From assembly GCF_019747315.1 (NCBI RefSeq), contig NZ_JAIEQY010000071.1, positions 1 to 48,813 of the forward strand: DNA of 48,813 nt, given 5' to 3'. Both the position numbers and the translations under genes were made by a program. Positions 16,183-25,358 of this stretch are shown piece by piece. The notes below the pieces were generated by a model. It was not told where the DNA came from, searched no databases, and saw nothing but the letters and a program-made list of their open reading frames with translations. Every line of letters begins with the position of its first letter. The stretch's first letter is position 1. This DNA is from Roseococcus sp. Its GTDB lineage: Bacteria; Pseudomonadota; Alphaproteobacteria; Acetobacterales; Acetobacteraceae.

Positions 16183-16566
16183 ATGACCGCCTTCGCCCGC
16201 ATCGCCGCCGATACCCTGAAGATTACCCCGCAATTTTCGCTCGATGCCGAGGGCAGCCTGAAGCTGCGCCCCGTCCTGGAGTCCCTCGCCAAGGGCAGCG
16301 CCGTCCGCGCCCGCCGCGTGGTGCTCGATCTCTCCGAAGTTGATCACATGGACGGCTCGGGCATCGGCGCCATCGCGTTTCTCCGCAAGCGGCTGCTGGC
16401 CGCGGGCCTGAGCCTGGATCTTTCGGGCGCCCACGGCCAGCCGCTGGCTCTGCTGCGCAAGCTCGGCCTCGCCCGCAGCTTCGGCCTGGCGGAGGACCGC
16501 CCCTCCTTCTGGGCCAACCTGCTGCGTCCGCTTCCGGGCAATGGCTGGCGTGGGGCGCAAGCGTGA
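16183..16566 (+). CDS. STAS-domain protein (anti-sigma-antagonist-like)
   Basis: 127 residues. RRVVLDLSEVDHMDGSGIGAIAFLRKRL is the STAS core strand-loop-helix, with the serine (in DGSGIG) at the place phosphorylated in SpoIIAA-type antagonists. Such proteins switch partner proteins by binding. It is the first gene of the exporter operon, so it may link a partner-switch signal to polysaccharide export or to the Hpt/response-regulator pair downstream; no anti-sigma kinase is visible in the window. The end overlaps the next gene by GTGA. Confidence 0.75.
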   Translation: MTAFARIAADTLKITPQFSLDAEGSLKLRPVLESLAKGSAVRARRVVLDLSEVDHMDGSGIGAIAFLRKRLLAAGLSLDLSGAHGQPLALLRKLGLARSFGLAEDRPSFWANLLRPLPGNGWRGAQA

Positions 16567-16919
16567 TCCGCGGCCTCGCCCTGGGCCTGATGCTGGCGCT
16601 CTCCGCCTGCGCCACCTGGCCCGATGAAGGCCACGGCGGCCTCGCCGAACTCCGCCAGCCCTCCGCCAGAGCAGAGGCTGCGCTGGAGGCCCGCCTCACC
16701 TGTGCGCTCCGCCGCGTCTCGGCGCTGGAGGCAGCCAGCCGCGAGCAGGGCCGCGCCACCGGTCAGGCGGGGCTGCTCCGTCTCGCCGCCACTCGCGCGA
16801 CGCGAGAGACGTATGGCAGTCTCGCGCGCGATGCCGGCCGCAGTCTGGACCGGCTGGAGCAAGACGCGGCAAGCCTGCACCGGGTGGTGGGGGGGGCCGC
16901 ACTGCCGGAGTGCACTTGA
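16563..16919 (+). CDS. Small lipoprotein of the exporter operon
   Basis: 118 residues from a GTG start that overlaps the STAS stop. The N terminus MIRGLALGLMLALSAC is a lipoprotein signal with lipobox LSAC and C16 as the lipidated residue. The rest is Arg/Ala-rich and helical in character (EAALEARLTCALRRVSALEAASRE). No known domain is recognised. Its place directly before the Wza-like exporter suggests a periplasmic or outer-membrane accessory of export. It overlaps the exporter start by TGATG. Confidence 0.7.
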   Translation: MIRGLALGLMLALSACATWPDEGHGGLAELRQPSARAEAALEARLTCALRRVSALEAASREQGRATGQAGLLRLAATRATRETYGSLARDAGRSLDRLEQDAASLHRVVGGAALPECT

Positions 16920-19051
16920 TGTTCCATCGCTTGACCGTCCTGATCCTGGTTTTGCTGGTGGCGCTCGGCGCCCCGGCATGGGCGCAGACCGGCCCGGCGG
17001 GCGGCAACGCCAATGGCAGCGCGCGGCTGAATGTCGGAGACATTATCCAGGTTACAGTGCCGGGCGAGGAGGCCTTCGCCCAACCCATCCAGATCGACCG
17101 CGAAGGCCGCGTGAACCTACCGGAGGTCGGCCCCGTGGATGTTGCGGGCCTGACCGTCACCCAGGCGCGCGAGCGCGTGCGCGCTGCCCTCGCTCAATCC
17201 TTCCGGGACCTGGCCCGCTTCAACCTGACCCTGCGCGAACGCCGCCTGCTGCTGAGCGTGGGCGGCTATGTGCGCACGCCCGGGCCGGTGGAGCTGCCGG
17301 CCGGCGCCAATGTGCAGCAGGCCATCGTGGCCGCCGGCGGCCTCAGCCAGGGCGCCCAGCTGGATCGCATGCAGGTCCGCCGCGGCAATGAGGTCATCAC
17401 CTTTGATTACAAGCGCTTCCTGGACACGGGCGCGCGCAACATCCTGCCCACGCTGCGGCCGCTGGACGAGATCTTCGTCCCGGCATCGCCGCTCACCGGC
17501 AATGTGCAGATCGATTTCGACAGCCGCACCCTGGCCGCCGCCGGTGACGCCGCCGAGGACCGCACTTCGGTCCGCGTCTTCGGCGAGGTGCAGAGTGCCG
17601 GCAGCTTCGCCTGGCGCCAGGGGATGACGGTGATGGACGCCATCATCCGCGCAGGCGGCGTGACGCGCTTTGCCGGTACGGAACAGGTCCGGGTGATCGC
17701 GAATGGCGAGCCGCGCACCTTTAACCTCAAGGCCTTCCTGGACAGCGGCAACGCGGCGATGAATCCGCCCGTGCTGGCCGGCACCACCATCTTCGTTCCT
17801 GTGCAGACCGAGGAGGTCCGCCAGGGCCCCCGCGTTATCTATGTCATGGGCGAAGTGGCCCGCCCCGGCGCCTTCGAGGTCCGCCCCGGCACCGGCTTCT
17901 TCGACCTGCTGGCCAATTCCGGCGGCCCGACCCGCTTCGCCGAGGCCCGCCAAATCCGCATCATCCGCGCTGATGGCCGTCGGGTGGAGCCTTTTGACCT
18001 TGGCGCCTTCATCGAGGGCGGGGGTGGCATACCTCCTGCATTGTCCCCCGGTGATGCGATCTTTATCCCCGAAAAGACCCAACAGACGGAGCAGGCCAGC
18101 TGGCTGCGTACCCCGCCCACTCGCGCTGTGCGAGTCCTGGGCGCCGTGCGCGCCCCGGGTCGCTTCGAGTGGTCGAACGAGATGAGCCTGCTCGACCTCA
18201 TCGCCCAGGCGGGCGGCCCGACCGACCGCGCCGACACCGCAGGGGTGCAGATCCTGATGGGCGACCGCGGCCAGAGCCGCCGCTTCGACCTGCGCCGCTT
18301 CCTGGCCGAGGGCGGCCGCGCCGGCAGCCTGCCGGAGATCCGCGCGGGCTACACCATCACCATCCCCGAATTGCCGGCGAGCCCGAGCGACCAGCGCTCC
18401 ACCTGGATCGGCCAGCCGGCGGAGCGTTCCATCTACATCATGGGCAGCGTGGGCTCGCCCGGGCGCTATGCCTTCGAGCCGCAGCTCTCCTTCCTCGATA
18501 TCATGTCGGCGGCGGGTGGCCCGACGGCGGCGGCAGATCTGCTCAACATCCGCGTCGCGCATCGCGGCGAGGGGCGGGACCGCGTGAGCCGGGTGAACCT
18601 CGCTGCCTATTTCGAAAGCGGGGATGACCTGCTGCTGCCGCGCGTGCGGCCGGGTGATGTAATCTTCGTGCCCGACCGCAACCGCAACTGGCTGGAGCAA
18701 TCGCCCGGCAGCACCGTGCGCGTGCTGGGCGCCGTGAACCGCCCCGGCCGCTACCAGTTCAATGACAGCATGAACCTCCTCGACCTGCTGGCCGAGGCCG
18801 GCGGCCCGACGCGGGATGCTTGGCAGGAGCGGATCGTGGTCGTGAACCTCTCCTGCTGCTCGGACCAGGCGAGCAGCTTCGACCTGCCGGCCTTCGCGCG
18901 CAGCGGCGACTTCACCCGCCTTCCCGTCGTGCGCGCGGGGGACACGGTCTATGTGCCCTCCACCACGCAAAGCGGCTGGCGCATTCTGTTCGACGCCTTG
19001 CGGGACGTGCTTCCCATCATTTCCATCATCGCGCTCATCGGAGCCCTCTGA
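16919..19051 (+). CDS. Polysaccharide export protein, Wza-like, with six SLBB repeats
   Basis: 710 residues, about twice the length of Wza. A Sec signal (LTVLILVLLVALGAPAWAQ) is followed by the poly-export domain (LNVGDIIQVTVPGEEAF..., residues 40-110). Six SLBB repeats begin near residues 110, 216, 306, 402, 504 and 598, each with a G-V/A-x-x-PG-x-F/Y-type turn and an AGGPT-type end. A hydrophobic C terminus (LPIISIIALIGAL) may be the outer-membrane helix. It would form the outer-membrane channel and periplasmic tunnel for the polymer. It overlaps the lipoprotein gene upstream. Confidence 0.88.
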   Translation: MFHRLTVLILVLLVALGAPAWAQTGPAGGNANGSARLNVGDIIQVTVPGEEAFAQPIQIDREGRVNLPEVGPVDVAGLTVTQARERVRAALAQSFRDLARFNLTLRERRLLLSVGGYVRTPGPVELPAGANVQQAIVAAGGLSQGAQLDRMQVRRGNEVITFDYKRFLDTGARNILPTLRPLDEIFVPASPLTGNVQIDFDSRTLAAAGDAAEDRTSVRVFGEVQSAGSFAWRQGMTVMDAIIRAGGVTRFAGTEQVRVIANGEPRTFNLKAFLDSGNAAMNPPVLAGTTIFVPVQTEEVRQGPRVIYVMGEVARPGAFEVRPGTGFFDLLANSGGPTRFAEARQIRIIRADGRRVEPFDLGAFIEGGGGIPPALSPGDAIFIPEKTQQTEQASWLRTPPTRAVRVLGAVRAPGRFEWSNEMSLLDLIAQAGGPTDRADTAGVQILMGDRGQSRRFDLRRFLAEGGRAGSLPEIRAGYTITIPELPASPSDQRSTWIGQPAERSIYIMGSVGSPGRYAFEPQLSFLDIMSAAGGPTAAADLLNIRVAHRGEGRDRVSRVNLAAYFESGDDLLLPRVRPGDVIFVPDRNRNWLEQSPGSTVRVLGAVNRPGRYQFNDSMNLLDLLAEAGGPTRDAWQERIVVVNLSCCSDQASSFDLPAFARSGDFTRLPVVRAGDTVYVPSTTQSGWRILFDALRDVLPIISIIALIGAL

Positions 19052-19053
19052 CC

Positions 19054-19701
19054 ATGCAACACCCTTCCGACCATCCCGAGATCGAAGCCCTCTGGCGGGG
19101 CCTGGGCCATGCCGGTTCGGTCGCCATCGCTTCCGCCCAGCCGGGCGAGGGCACGAGCCTGATCGCCGAGGCGATCTGGCGGCGGGCCGAGCATTCGGGG
19201 CGCTCCGCGCTGCTGGTCAAGCTCAATGGCGGGGCGCCGGCTGCCGAGCCGGGCCAGGTGCAGCGCCTGGGCAATCATCCGCTGGGGGTGCTCGCCGCGC
19301 CCGATGCGGCACAGATCGCCGCCTGGCGGGAGCCGGCGCGGCTGCGCGAGGCGATCGCGACCTGGCGCAAGGATTGGGATCTGGTGGTGATTGATGCAGC
19401 CCCAGTGCTGGCCCGTGGCACGCAAGTCCTGCCCGGCCTGACGGCTGCTGCCGCTGCCGAGGCGACGCTGCTGGTGGTGCTGGCCGGGCGCACCGCCGCC
19501 TCCGCCCTGCGCGAAGCGCGGGACCGGCTGAAGGTGGCCGGGGCGGTTCTGGCCGGGGTCGCTCTGAATGACCGCGAAAACCCCTCCCTCGCCATGGAGC
19601 TGGAGCGCCAGGCCTCGCGCTTCGCCCGCTTCCTCCCCGGTTTCGCCGCGCGTATCACGCGCGCCGTGCGCGGCTCCGCCTTGCTGGGCCTGCGGGTTTG
19701 A
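19054..19701 (+). CDS. CpsD/CapB-like P-loop protein with degenerate Walker A
   Basis: 215 residues, with the fold pattern of bacterial tyrosine autokinases (BY-kinases). The P-loop reads SAQPGEGTSLIAEA, where kinases have PGEGKST, so the ATP-binding lysine is replaced by threonine. The Walker A' strand DLVVIDAAPVL is kept. The protein has no tyrosine at all, so the usual C-terminal tyrosine cluster is absent. It lies 2 bp after the Wza-like gene. It may be a structural or regulatory partner of the Wzz-like copolymerase rather than a kinase; that is inference. Confidence 0.7.
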   Translation: MQHPSDHPEIEALWRGLGHAGSVAIASAQPGEGTSLIAEAIWRRAEHSGRSALLVKLNGGAPAAEPGQVQRLGNHPLGVLAAPDAAQIAAWREPARLREAIATWRKDWDLVVIDAAPVLARGTQVLPGLTAAAAAEATLLVVLAGRTAASALREARDRLKVAGAVLAGVALNDRENPSLAMELERQASRFARFLPGFAARITRAVRGSALLGLRV

Positions 19702-20020
19702 CCGCGCCGCTGCTCGACCCCGAGGCCTGGAAGCAGTTGGCCCGCGACCTGCCGGCTGAGGATCTGCGCTATGTCTGCCAATTGCTTGTGACGGATGCGC
19801 GGGCCATGCTCTCCGCCATGACCCAGGCGGAATCGGTGGCGGATCAGGTGGCTTGGCAACGTGCGGCGCATCGTCTGGCCGGCGGTGCCAGCGGCGTGGC
19901 CGCGCTCCCGCTCGAATTCGCTGCTCGTGAGATGATGGAGGAGGCGCCCAACTCCGCTGCCCTGGCGCGGATTGGCGCATTGGTGGAAGCCACCATCGCC
20001 GCGCTGGAAGACGCCGCGGG

Positions 20021-20024
<4 letters not shown>
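19698..20024 (+). CDS. Hpt (histidine phosphotransfer) domain protein
   Basis: 108 residues from a TTG start that overlaps the upstream stop (TTGA). The helix AAHRLAGGASGVAALPLEFAAREM matches the Hpt signature, with H58 as the phosphorylated histidine. Such proteins carry phosphate from a hybrid sensor kinase to a response regulator. It overlaps the sigma-54 response regulator by ATGA, so that protein is the natural acceptor. A candidate donor is the hybrid kinase at 33656-36235, which is interrupted. Confidence 0.8.
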
Positions 20025-21535
<1,511 letters not shown>

Positions 21536-21580
21536 GGCGTGGCTGATGGCCGCGCGGGCCGCGGCGGCGTAAGCAGGGGC

Positions 21581-22702
21581 ATGGCCCCTCGTTCCGACGC
21601 GCTCTTTGAAATTTTCCTGATGGCCCCGCCCGGCCTTGAGGACACCCTGCTCGACGAGGTGAAGGGCAAGGGCTTCAAGCGCCCGCGGGCCGTGCCCGGT
21701 GGCGTGGTGCTGCTAGGCGGCTGGCCAGAGGTCTGGCGCGCCAATCTCTGGATACGTGGCGTCGGTCGCGTGCTGGCACGGATCGATTCCTTCCGCGTGC
21801 AGCACCTTGCCGCACTGGATGCCTGCGCCCGGCACGTCCCCTGGGCCAGCGTGCTGCGCCCGGATATTCCCTTCCGGGTCGAGGCCACCTGCGCCAAATC
21901 CCACATCTACCACAGCGGCGCCGCAGCCGAGCGCATCGAGACCGCCATCAAGAAGAGCCTGGGCGCGCCCCTTTCGCCGGAAGCCGAAGTTACGGTCCGC
22001 GTGCGGATCGAGAATGACCAATGCACCATCAGCGTCGATACCTCGGGCGAGCTGCTGCACAAGCGTGGGCACAAGCTCGCCGTGAACGCGGCCCCGATGC
22101 GCGAAACCATGGCCTCCCTCTTCCTGCGGCAATGCGGGTTTGACGGAAATGAGCCGGTGCTCGACCCCATGTGCGGCTCTGGCACCCTGATCATCGAGGC
22201 GGCGGAGATCGCGGCACGGCTCAACCCCGGGCGCTCCCGTTCCTTCGCCTTCGAGCAACTGGTGACCTTCGACGCCGAGGCCTGGGAGCGCATGCGTGCC
22301 GTCAGCCCCGCGCGCAGCCCGTCCGCACTCTTCCACGGCAGCGACCGCGATGCCGGCGCGATCGCGATGAGCGAGGCCAATGCGGAGCGTGCGGGTGTGG
22401 CGGGCTTCACGCGGTTCCGGCAGGCGGTGATCAGCGAGGTGGAGCCGCCGCCCGGCCCGCCGGGCCTTGTCCTGGTGAACCCGCCCTACGGCAATCGCCT
22501 GGGGGACCGGCGGGAGCTTCTGCCGCTTTACCAGAGCCTGGGCCAGGTGCTGCTGCGCCGCTTCGCCGGCTGGCGCGTCGGCCTCATCGCGGCCGATGCC
22601 CGGCTGGCCGAGGCGACGCGCCTGCCCTTCCTGCCGCCAGGCCCGGCCGTGCCGCATGGCGGGCTGAGGGTCACGCTGTTTCGCACCGCGCCCCTCGGCT
22701 GA
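21581..22702 (+). CDS. THUMP-domain class I RNA methyltransferase (RlmL/TrmN-like)
   Basis: 373 residues. An N-terminal ferredoxin-like/THUMP part (FEIFLMAPPGLEDTLLDEVK ... RVEATCAKSHIYHSGAAAERI) precedes a methyltransferase domain with VLDPMCGSGTLIIEAAEIA (SAM binding) and LVLVNPPYGNRLGDR (NPPY, N2-guanine methylation). It probably makes m2G in rRNA or tRNA. It starts 45 bp after the response regulator at an ATG with AGGGG upstream. It is a housekeeping-type gene embedded in the exopolysaccharide locus; a functional link to the polymer is not evident. Confidence 0.88.
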   Translation: MAPRSDALFEIFLMAPPGLEDTLLDEVKGKGFKRPRAVPGGVVLLGGWPEVWRANLWIRGVGRVLARIDSFRVQHLAALDACARHVPWASVLRPDIPFRVEATCAKSHIYHSGAAAERIETAIKKSLGAPLSPEAEVTVRVRIENDQCTISVDTSGELLHKRGHKLAVNAAPMRETMASLFLRQCGFDGNEPVLDPMCGSGTLIIEAAEIAARLNPGRSRSFAFEQLVTFDAEAWERMRAVSPARSPSALFHGSDRDAGAIAMSEANAERAGVAGFTRFRQAVISEVEPPPGPPGLVLVNPPYGNRLGDRRELLPLYQSLGQVLLRRFAGWRVGLIAADARLAEATRLPFLPPGPAVPHGGLRVTLFRTAPLG

Positions 22703-22721
22703 GCCGCCCTCGCGCGCAGCC

Positions 22722-22734
22722 TCGCAGCCTGCGA
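22722..22734. promoter_or_regulatory. Activator palindrome upstream of glmS
   Basis: TCGCAGCCTGCGA is a perfect palindrome; with its flanks it reads CTCGCA-GCC-TGCGAG. It ends 9 bp before the -24 box of the glmS promoter. Confidence 0.65.
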
Positions 22735-22743
22735 GACGCCCCC

Positions 22744-22759
22744 TGGCACGCGGCATGCC
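22744..22759 (+). promoter_or_regulatory. Sigma-54-type promoter for the glmS operon
   Basis: TGGCACGCGGCATGCC has a perfect TGGCACG -24 box and ATGC at -12 with 10 bases between GG and GC. It lies 35 bp upstream of the ATG at 22795 and would drive the seven-gene operon that ends at 31789. Confidence 0.65.
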
Positions 22760-22794
22760 TTGCCCCCGGGGAGACCTTCTCAGGAGCGAATAAC

Positions 22795-24657
22795 ATGTGC
22801 GGCATTGTGGGCATGGTGAACGGGCATCCGGTGGCGACCGATTTGGCGGCCGCCTTGGGCCGCCTCGAATATCGCGGCTATGACTCGGCGGGCGTGGCGC
22901 TCGCCGGTCCGGGTCTGCCGGTGCATCGCATCCTGGGCCGCGCCACCGATCTGGTGGCTGTGCTGGAAGCGGCCCAGCCGCAGGGCCATGCCGGTATCGG
23001 CCACACGCGCTGGGCCACTCATGGCCGCCCCGAACTCCGCAATGCCCATCCGCACAGCCATGGCGGCGTCGCTGTCGTGCACAATGGCATCATTGAGAAC
23101 CATGACGCCCTGCGCCGCCGCCTGCGCGACCAGGGCCATCACTTCAGCTCCGACACCGACTCCGAGGTCATTCCCCACCTGATGTCCCAGGCGATCGCCG
23201 AGGGCCGCAGCCCGATCGAAGCGCTGCTGGAAACCTGCCGCGCGCTGGAAGGCGCCTATGCCATCGCCGCTGTGACCGAGGCCGAGCCCGACCGTCTTCT
23301 GGTGGCGCGCATGGGCAGCCCCCTGGTCGTCGCCCGCGGTGAGGGCGTGACCGCCATCGCCTCCGACCCCGCCGCCCTGGCCGGCATGGCCAGCGAATAC
23401 GCTGCCCTCGCCGAGGGCGAAATCGCCGAGTTGACCGGCGAGAACATCCACTTCCACCCGGTCCGCATCCAGGAGCGCCGCCGCGCCGACCGCCGCCTGC
23501 AGCCGCGCGCCGTGGCGCTGGAGCGCCGCCAGGATGGCCGCCGCGCCAAGCAGCGCAGCTGGCAGCCCGTGGCCGACCCCATGGCCGCCCGCGCCGATGG
23601 CCGCGCCTTCGCCCACCACACCCGCCGCGAAATCGCCGAGCAGCCGGATGCGCTGCGCGCCACCGACGCCGCCCTTCAAGGCCTGGTGCTGCCCGAGGCG
23701 CTGCTCACCTGTGACCGCTTCACCGTGATCGCCTGCGGCAGCTCCCTCTTCGCCGGCGCCGTGGCGCGCGACGCCATCGAGCGCGCGGCCGGGGTGACAG
23801 TGCACCTCGAAATCGCCTCCGAATTCCGCGACCGCGTGGCCCCGCCCAAGGGGGTCGCGATCCTGATCTCGCAATCGGGAGAGACGGCCGACACCATCGC
23901 TGCCATGGCCCGCTTCCGCTCAGCCGGCCTGCCCGCCATCGGGATGGTGAATGTGCGGGAATCCGCCATCGGACGCACGGCGGAGATGCTCTGGCCGGTC
24001 AGCGCGGGGCAGGAGATCGGCGTCGCCGCCACCAAATCCTTTACCTCGCAACTCCTGGCGCTGATGCGTTTCGGCATCGCCCTCGGCGATGCACGCGGCA
24101 CGGGCGATGTGGCCTATCGGGCTGCCTTGGCCCAGGCGCTGGACGCCGCCCCACAGGTCTGCGCGGAGGCCGAGGCAATGGAGCCCATCGCCCGCATCCT
24201 GGCCGAGCGCATCGCCGGCGAAAATGAGGCGCTCTTCATCGGGCGTGGCTGGGGTGCGGCGCTCGCCCAGGAGGGTGCCCTGAAGCTGAAGGAACTCTCC
24301 TACATCCGAGCCGAGGGCTATCCTTCGGGCGAGCTCAAGCACGGCCCCATCGCGGTGATCCGCGAGGGTTCGCCCGTCATCGTTTGCACGCCGGGTGATG
24401 CGGGCCAGGCCAAGGTGCTGGCTAATGCCAGCGCGGTTGCCGCCCGCGGCGCCCATGTGGTGGCGCTGACGGATGCCGCCGGCGCCGAGGCGGCGGGTGC
24501 GACTGCCAGCCAGACCATCACCCTGCCGGGCGATGCGCTGACCGCGCCCTTCGCCCAGTCGGTCTTCATGCAATTGCTGGCTTATCACACGGCGCTGCTG
24601 CTGGGGCATGATGTGGACCGACCGCGCAACCTCGCGAAATCGGTCACAGTGGAATGA
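22795..24657 (+). CDS. glmS: Glutamine-fructose-6-phosphate aminotransferase
   Basis: 620 residues, slightly longer than usual. The N-terminal MCGIVGMV exposes Cys2, the glutaminase nucleophile, and RWATHG and NGIIEN are the glutamine-site motifs. Two SIS domains follow (ACGSSLFAG, SQSGETADTI, then EGYPSGELKHGPIA and the C-terminal PRNLAKSVTVE). It makes glucosamine-6-phosphate, the entry to UDP-GlcNAc. Residues 224-254, between the two halves, are unusually arginine-rich. Its place behind a sigma-54 promoter suggests a dedicated copy for amino-sugar supply to the polymer. It overlaps the next gene by ATGA. Confidence 0.93.
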   Translation: MCGIVGMVNGHPVATDLAAALGRLEYRGYDSAGVALAGPGLPVHRILGRATDLVAVLEAAQPQGHAGIGHTRWATHGRPELRNAHPHSHGGVAVVHNGIIENHDALRRRLRDQGHHFSSDTDSEVIPHLMSQAIAEGRSPIEALLETCRALEGAYAIAAVTEAEPDRLLVARMGSPLVVARGEGVTAIASDPAALAGMASEYAALAEGEIAELTGENIHFHPVRIQERRRADRRLQPRAVALERRQDGRRAKQRSWQPVADPMAARADGRAFAHHTRREIAEQPDALRATDAALQGLVLPEALLTCDRFTVIACGSSLFAGAVARDAIERAAGVTVHLEIASEFRDRVAPPKGVAILISQSGETADTIAAMARFRSAGLPAIGMVNVRESAIGRTAEMLWPVSAGQEIGVAATKSFTSQLLALMRFGIALGDARGTGDVAYRAALAQALDAAPQVCAEAEAMEPIARILAERIAGENEALFIGRGWGAALAQEGALKLKELSYIRAEGYPSGELKHGPIAVIREGSPVIVCTPGDAGQAKVLANASAVAARGAHVVALTDAAGAEAAGATASQTITLPGDALTAPFAQSVFMQLLAYHTALLLGHDVDRPRNLAKSVTVE

Positions 24658-25358
24658 GCGCGACCGTGACCCTGCGCGCCTGGGTGAAGCGGCGCGAGCA
24701 TCCTGCCGCTCGCCTGGCCTTCAACGCCGCCAAGGCCCTGCGCGGCGCGCGGGTTCCGGTGATCCGCCCGCTGCACCGCGCCATCTACGCGCTGCACAAG
24801 GGCGTGACCGGCGCGCTTTCGAATGCCACGCGCATCCTCTGGTGGACGCCCATGTTCCTCTCGCGCGTCGAGAATGACGCGCCCGGCCTCTACCTCGAAG
24901 GCGGCATGCCGCTGGTGATGGGCCCGCTGACGATGCGCGTGGGCCGCGATGTGCGCCTCTCCGGCGCCACCACGCTGACCGGCCGCACCGCCAGCGCGGC
25001 GCCGCTGCTCGATGTTGGCAGCAATGTGGATATCGGCTGGCAGACTACCATTGCTGTCGGCACCCAGGTCGTGTTGGGCGACAATGTGCGCCTGGCCGGT
25101 CGCTGCTTCCTCGCGGGCTATCCCGGCCATCCGCTGGAGGCCGAGCGCCGTGCGATGGGCCTGCCCTGCGATGCGAACCAGATTGGCGACATCATCCTGG
25201 AAGACGATGTCTGGCTGGCCACGGGCGTGACCGTCCTGGCGGGCGTCCGGATTGGCCGTGGTACGGTGGTGGGTGCGGGCAGCGTCGTGACGCGCGACCT
25301 TCCGCCCGGCGTAATCGCCGCTGGCTGCCCCGCCCGCGTAATCAGGGAGATCCTCTGA
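24654..25358 (+). CDS. Left-handed beta-helix (hexapeptide) acyltransferase
   Basis: 234 residues. The C-terminal half shows hexapeptide repeats and the typical end ITLEDDVWLATG-like segment (here IILEDDVWLATGVTVLAGVRIGRG, then VVGAGSVVTRDLPPGVIAAGCPARVI), as in WcaF/WcaB and NodL-type O-acetyltransferases. The N-terminal 80 residues are basic and unlike the classic enzymes. It likely acetylates a sugar of the repeat unit. It overlaps glmS (ATGA) and the next glycosyltransferase (TGATG), so the three genes are tightly coupled. Confidence 0.83.
   Translation: MSATVTLRAWVKRREHPAARLAFNAAKALRGARVPVIRPLHRAIYALHKGVTGALSNATRILWWTPMFLSRVENDAPGLYLEGGMPLVMGPLTMRVGRDVRLSGATTLTGRTASAAPLLDVGSNVDIGWQTTIAVGTQVVLGDNVRLAGRCFLAGYPGHPLEAERRAMGLPCDANQIGDIILEDDVWLATGVTVLAGVRIGRGTVVGAGSVVTRDLPPGVIAAGCPARVIREIL

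Noticed and set aside
17117-18970. A 617-codon minus-strand open frame opposite the exporter gene
   Set aside because: It is an antisense shadow of the SLBB repeats; its His/Asp/Gly-rich repeats mirror the coding-strand repeats and no start signal is present.
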